Shown one piece after another: positions 6,896-9,532 of a stretch of DNA of 9,532 nucleotides. This DNA comes from Ignavibacteriales bacterium (lineage in GTDB: Bacteria; Bacteroidota; Ignavibacteria; UBA10030), in NCBI GenBank assembly GCA_016207365.1, contig JACQPU010000250.1:1-9532 (forward strand), read 5' to 3'. The position numbers were made by a program, and so were the translations under genes. The notes beneath the pieces were generated by a model, which worked only from the letters and a program-made list of their open reading frames with translations, ran no database searches and was not told the DNA's origin. Positions within the stretch are counted from its first letter, which is position 1; each line of letters starts with the position of its first letter.

Positions 6896-7531
6896 TTAGC
6901 CGGTATAAGGGAGGAATGATCCGGTTTTCCCCCACTCATTCTTTTCATAGAGAAACTTGATGCTTCGATCGATCTCAAGCTGGCCATCATCCGATAGACT
7001 GATGAGGGCGCGTTCCAACGGGCGCGGTGCCGGCCCTTCAAAGTTGACGCCGGTCTTGTAGAAACCGCTTCCGTGGCAGGGACATTTGAATTTGTCATCG
7101 CTTGGAAGCCACCGGGGGGTGCATCCCAGGTGCGTGCAAATGGCAACCAGGGCATAGAAGCCTTCGCGCTCACGCACAATCCAAACGCGCTTTTCATCCT
7201 TGAACTTTTCACTCACTTCCCCCACAACATAGTCTTGCGGAGAACCGGCCTTGAATTTTGTGGGAGGCTCAAACAACACACGTGGGAACATATACCGAAG
7301 GGCACCAACGGTCGAAACAACAATAAATCCGAGGAAGCCCATCCATCCGGCCACGGACAGGAGGTTTCTCCGGTTCATCCGCCAGATCCCGGGATCCTGG
7401 TCTGAGGGCCTGTCCTGTTTTGGCTTTCGCGGAAGGGGCGTAGGAGAAATCTGAGGCGCGGATTGTTTGGGCATACCCCCACTTGCCGGCGCGGCCTCCC
7501 GATGGGCGGTGTCTAAGGGCTCATCGGCCAT
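6896..7531 (-). CDS. petC: Rieske [2Fe-2S] iron-sulfur protein
   Basis: This 211-residue protein takes one electron from quinol at the Qo site and hands it to the c-type cytochrome. A Pro-rich, charged cytoplasmic leader of about 50 residues precedes a Tat-like NRRNLLSV motif (Arg54-Arg55) and one helix (about 58-82). The soluble domain binds the cluster through Cys132-Thr-His134 with Cys137, and Cys150-Pro-Cys152-His153; Cys137 and Cys152 should form the loop disulfide. Ser155 is kept, but the residue two further on, Tyr in high-potential Rieske proteins, is Phe157, which fits a lower potential and a menaquinol-type substrate. The ATG at 7531 has AAGGAG six bases upstream; an in-frame ATG at 7570 lacks a comparable site. 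It lies between the ferredoxin (66 bases) and cytochrome b (15 bases). The symbol is given by family. Confidence 0.95.
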   Translation of the reverse strand: MADEPLDTAHREAAPASGGMPKQSAPQISPTPLPRKPKQDRPSDQDPGIWRMNRRNLLSVAGWMGFLGFIVVSTVGALRYMFPRVLFEPPTKFKAGSPQDYVVGEVSEKFKDEKRVWIVREREGFYALVAICTHLGCTPRWLPSDDKFKCPCHGSGFYKTGVNFEGPAPRPLERALISLSDDGQLEIDRSIKFLYEKNEWGKTGSFLPYTG

Positions 7532-7537
7532 GCGGCT

Positions 7538-7543
7538 CTCCTT
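7538..7543 (-). promoter_or_regulatory. Ribosome binding site of the Rieske gene
   Basis: AAGGAG on the minus strand, six bases before the ATG at 7531. It sets the start at MADEPLD and rules out the ATG 13 codons further upstream. Confidence 0.75.
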
Positions 7544-7597
7544 CGTTATCGCAGAATCCGAACAGCTCACTCTCTGGTTGCAATCCCTGGACCGATC

Positions 7598-7924
7598 TCA
7601 CGCAGCAATCTCCTCGTCATCGACCCTCTTGACCATATCGATGGTTTCCCATGGGCAGTACTTTGCACAGAGCTTACACCCGATACACACGTCTTCGTCG
7701 ACAATGACGATTCCATTGACGCTAATGTAGCCGTGCTCTTCAGGATTTTCAGGACCTGGAACTTTGTAAAGACAATCGACAGGACAGAATTCGATACATA
7801 CTTCACACCCCGTACAGCCCTCGGGATGCACCACGGCAACGACGGGGGATTTTTTTTTCTTCTTAACAGCGGGAGGTGCAGCGGAAGCGGATTTTTGTGG
7901 CGCTGCTCCTTGGATGATGCTCAT
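7598..7924 (-). CDS. 2[4Fe-4S] ferredoxin with Lys-rich N-terminal extension
   Basis: This 108-residue protein carries two [4Fe-4S] clusters and should transfer low-potential electrons. The cluster motifs are Cys37-x2-Cys40-x2-Cys43-x3-Cys47-Pro and Cys80-x2-Cys83-x2-Cys86-x3-Cys90-Pro, with an extra Cys51. The first 28 residues are Ala/Pro/Ser rich and contain five consecutive lysines (21-25), so they are probably a flexible basic tail. There is no signal peptide or membrane helix, so the protein should be cytoplasmic, unlike the periplasmic electron carriers downstream. It is the first gene of the operon, about 50 bases after a strong promoter. The ATG at 7924 lacks a clear Shine-Dalgarno site, so the start is less sure than for its neighbours; no better in-frame start was seen. 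Its partner is unknown: it could dock on the cytoplasmic face of the cytochrome b complex, or serve another enzyme. Confidence 0.9.
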   Translation of the reverse strand: MSIIQGAAPQKSASAAPPAVKKKKKSPVVAVVHPEGCTGCEVCIEFCPVDCLYKVPGPENPEEHGYISVNGIVIVDEDVCIGCKLCAKYCPWETIDMVKRVDDEEIAA

Positions 7925-7981
7925 GAATGATACGATTCGTGGCCTCGGTCGACGTATGCTGTTTGGGGTGACAGCAAAGTC

Positions 7982-8010
7982 AATATAGCAAAGCATGCCT
8001 CTTTTGTCAA
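7982..8010 (-). promoter_or_regulatory. Sigma70-type promoter of the respiratory operon
   Basis: On the minus strand a perfect -35 box TTGACA (8010-8005) is followed by a 17-base spacer and a -10 box TATATT (7987-7982). That is 11 of 12 consensus positions at ideal spacing. Transcription should begin near 7975, leaving a leader of about 50 bases before the ferredoxin ATG. No other promoter this good was noticed in the window, and the short gaps downstream suggest it serves all seven genes. Confidence 0.75.
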
Positions 8011-8057
8011 GAAAAAATCCGAGAATCATTCTCCCCACTCCGTGATCGTTCCTATCA

Positions 8058-8068
8058 TTGACTGTCAA
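8058..8068. promoter_or_regulatory. Small palindrome TTGACTGTCAA in the divergent promoter region
   Basis: A perfect 5-base inverted repeat around a single central base lies about 48 bases upstream of the operon -35 box and about 22 bases upstream of the proposed bshC -35 box. Neither arm works as a -35 element, because no -10-like box lies 16 to 18 bases downstream on either strand. It could be an operator half-site pair, but a repeat this short can occur by chance. Confidence 0.25.
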
Positions 8069-8089
8069 ACATACACGCGAACCCGGGCA

Positions 8090-8118
8090 TTGCGGCTGTT
8101 GACACTATCTTGTATATT
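8090..8118 (+). promoter_or_regulatory. Candidate bshC promoter
   Basis: TTGCGG (8090-8095) and TATATT (8113-8118) are 17 bases apart, giving a moderate -35 and a good -10 box. The start site would be near 8125, with a leader of about 27 bases before the bshC ATG. A perfect TTGACA at 8099-8104 lies nearby but has no -10 box at usable spacing. Confidence 0.45.
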
Positions 8119-8151
8119 CAACGTTCCACAAAGCGCCAACCCAGCCTTCGA

Positions 8152-9532
8152 ATGAAATGGATTGACTACAAGGACCTTCCCTCAAACGGGTCTGCTTTCT
8201 CGTCGTTGTTCATCGATTACGTTTCCGACTTTGACAGAGTAAAAAAATTCTACACCTGGGACTTCCGCCATCCCGGGGACTGGCAGAGCGCTCTCGATCA
8301 AGTCTCAAAGCGACGGGTGCCACGCTCGGAACTCTGCCGCATCCTCTCGGTCCAAAACAGGGACTTCCACTGTGGAGTGAAGACCCTCGCTAACATCGAT
8401 GGACTGCGCAACGACAATTCCGTGGCCGTCGTTACGGGCCAGCAAGTCGGCCTTTTCACGGGTCCCCTGTATACTATCTATAAAACGCTCACCACCCTTC
8501 TTCTGAGTGAGAAGCTCCAGGCTCAGTTTCCCGACCATCACTTCGTCCCAGTTTTCTGGCTGGAGGGAGAAGATCACGACTATGATGAGGTGGGTTCGAT
8601 CAAGCTGATCAGCCGCGGAAACGACCTCCTCACGGCATCCTACGACCCCGGCGAAAAAGCCAGAAATGGCAACGCCGGCCCTGTCGGCGAGATAGAGCTC
8701 GGAGAAGGCATCCGCGAGCTCTTCGGTACCATTGAGGCGGGGCTTGGAACAACGGAATTCACACCGAAGGTGATGGAGCTATTTCGCACAGCTTACCAGA
8801 CTGGGATGACCTTCAACCGGGCGTTTGTCCACCTTATGAACGACCTGCTTGAAGACTCCGGCCTCGTGTTTCTCAATCCTCACGATCCCGACCTGAAGAA
8901 ACTCCTCGCGCCGGTCTTCAGAAAAGAACTGGAGGACACTCCCCGCCTTTGTCAACTTGTCGTGGACCAAAGCGTAGAAGTGGAAAAGAACTATCACGCC
9001 CAGGTGAAACCGAAACCTATCAACCTCTTTCTGTTTCACAACGGCGGAAGGTATCTTATAGAACCGAAAGCATCAGGATTTGGATTGAAAAACAGCCGTC
9101 AGCAGTTCAGCCGTGAGCAGCTGCTCTCACTCGTCAATGAGCAGCCGGATCGGTTCAGTCCGAACGTTGTCCTCAGACCCATTTGTCAGGACTCACTTCT
9201 CCCCACACTGGCCTACGTCGCCGGACCGGCGGAAATAAGCTACTTCGCGCAGTTGAGGCCCCTCTATGCAGCGTTCAGCATTCCGGAGCCGATCATTTAT
9301 CCCCGTGCAAGCGCGACGATCGTGGAAGAAAAGGTGGAGAAGGTGCTTTCGCGATACCACCTCACGATAACGGAGTTTTTCCGGGATGTCGAGTTGGTAA
9401 AGCAGAAGGTGGCCGAGCAGGTATCGGATGTGAAGATTCAGGAACTCTTTGGCGGAGTTTCAGGATCCCTCGAGGAAACGCTGGAGTCCCTGAGAGACGG
9501 GCTTGTAAGAATCGATCCAACCCTCTCCGGAG
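8152..9532 (+). CDS. bshC: BshC, putative cysteine-adding enzyme of bacillithiol synthesis (3' end beyond window)
   Basis: BshC joins cysteine to glucosaminyl-malate, the last step in making the thiol bacillithiol, in the cytoplasm. The open frame covers 460 residues with no interruption, against a usual family length of about 540, so the C-terminal part lies outside the window. Family signatures are clear: VVTGQQVGLFTGPLYTIYKT (92-111) forms the nucleotide-binding Rossmann-type core, FWLEGEDHDYDEV (135-147) is the second conserved block, and RPICQDSLLPTLAYVAGPAE (342-361) is the third. Residues from about 400 onward are charged and helical, matching the family's coiled-coil region. The ATG at 8152 begins MKWIDYKDLP, a typical N-terminus, but no Shine-Dalgarno site is evident. 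It is divergent from the respiratory operon and shares its upstream region. There is no sign of a functional link beyond general redox homeostasis. Confidence 0.95.
   Translation, partial: MKWIDYKDLPSNGSAFSSLFIDYVSDFDRVKKFYTWDFRHPGDWQSALDQVSKRRVPRSELCRILSVQNRDFHCGVKTLANIDGLRNDNSVAVVTGQQVGLFTGPLYTIYKTLTTLLLSEKLQAQFPDHHFVPVFWLEGEDHDYDEVGSIKLISRGNDLLTASYDPGEKARNGNAGPVGEIELGEGIRELFGTIEAGLGTTEFTPKVMELFRTAYQTGMTFNRAFVHLMNDLLEDSGLVFLNPHDPDLKKLLAPVFRKELEDTPRLCQLVVDQSVEVEKNYHAQVKPKPINLFLFHNGGRYLIEPKASGFGLKNSRQQFSREQLLSLVNEQPDRFSPNVVLRPICQDSLLPTLAYVAGPAEISYFAQLRPLYAAFSIPEPIIYPRASATIVEEKVEKVLSRYHLTITEFFRDVELVKQKVAEQVSDVKIQELFGGVSGSLEETLESLRDGLVRIDPTLSG

Noticed and set aside
7532..7570. Longer Rieske protein from the ATG at 7570
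   Set aside because: The extra 13 residues lack a good ribosome site, while AAGGAG lies six bases before the ATG at 7531.
7532..7597. Terminator or attenuator between the ferredoxin and Rieske genes
   Set aside because: No GC-rich stem followed by a T run could be found on the minus strand; the gap looks like simple intercistronic sequence.
7925..8068. Longer ferredoxin from an in-frame ATG at 8068
   Set aside because: The extension would run through the near-consensus promoter at 7982-8010, and the added residues do not resemble a ferredoxin N-terminus.
8099..8104. Perfect TTGACA as the bshC -35 box
   Set aside because: No -10-like sequence occurs 16 to 18 bases downstream; TATATT is only eight bases away, so TTGCGG at 8090 fits better.

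Overview
The window holds one leftward respiratory operon of seven genes (minus strand, about 7924 down to 1, running off the left edge) and one divergent rightward gene (bshC, from 8152, running off the right edge). Intergenic gaps inside the operon are 15 to 66 bases. No RNA genes, insertion sequences, CRISPR arrays or terminators were seen. The only sizeable non-coding stretch is the 227-base divergent promoter region at 7925-8151.

In order of transcription the operon encodes: a small 2[4Fe-4S] ferredoxin with a lysine-rich N-terminus; a Rieske iron-sulfur protein; a four-helix cytochrome b6-type protein; an extended subunit IV-like C-terminal cytochrome b protein; a very large membrane-anchored c-type cytochrome with eight CxxCH motifs; an exported amicyanin-like cupredoxin with a C-terminal beta-sandwich segment; and subunit I of an A-type heme-copper oxidase (3' end outside the window). 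The inferred route is quinol -> Rieske/cytochrome b complex -> octaheme cytochrome (in place of cytochrome c1 or f) -> possibly the cupredoxin -> terminal oxidase -> O2. A whole reductase-oxidase branch is therefore encoded in one transcript. The genes for oxidase subunits II and III are not in the window and may lie to the left.

Several conserved positions deviate from textbook enzymes. The oxidase has Ile where the K-channel Lys normally sits, although its D channel and the His-Tyr pair are present. The quinol-oxidation motif PEWY is APWY. Cytochrome b6 has Gly at the heme c(i) cysteine position. The Rieske cluster-binding loop has Phe in place of the Tyr of high-potential proteins.

The organism is probably an aerobic or microaerobic bacterium of intermediate GC content. 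BshC implies bacillithiol synthesis, known from Firmicutes, Deinococcus and the Bacteroidota/Chlorobiota/Ignavibacteriota group. Split b6-type genes with a multiheme cytochrome, and a near-consensus TTGACA-17-TATATT promoter rather than the Bacteroidia TAnnTTTG type, make a member of the Chlorobiota/Ignavibacteriota side of that group, or a similar lineage, my best guess. This is inference only.
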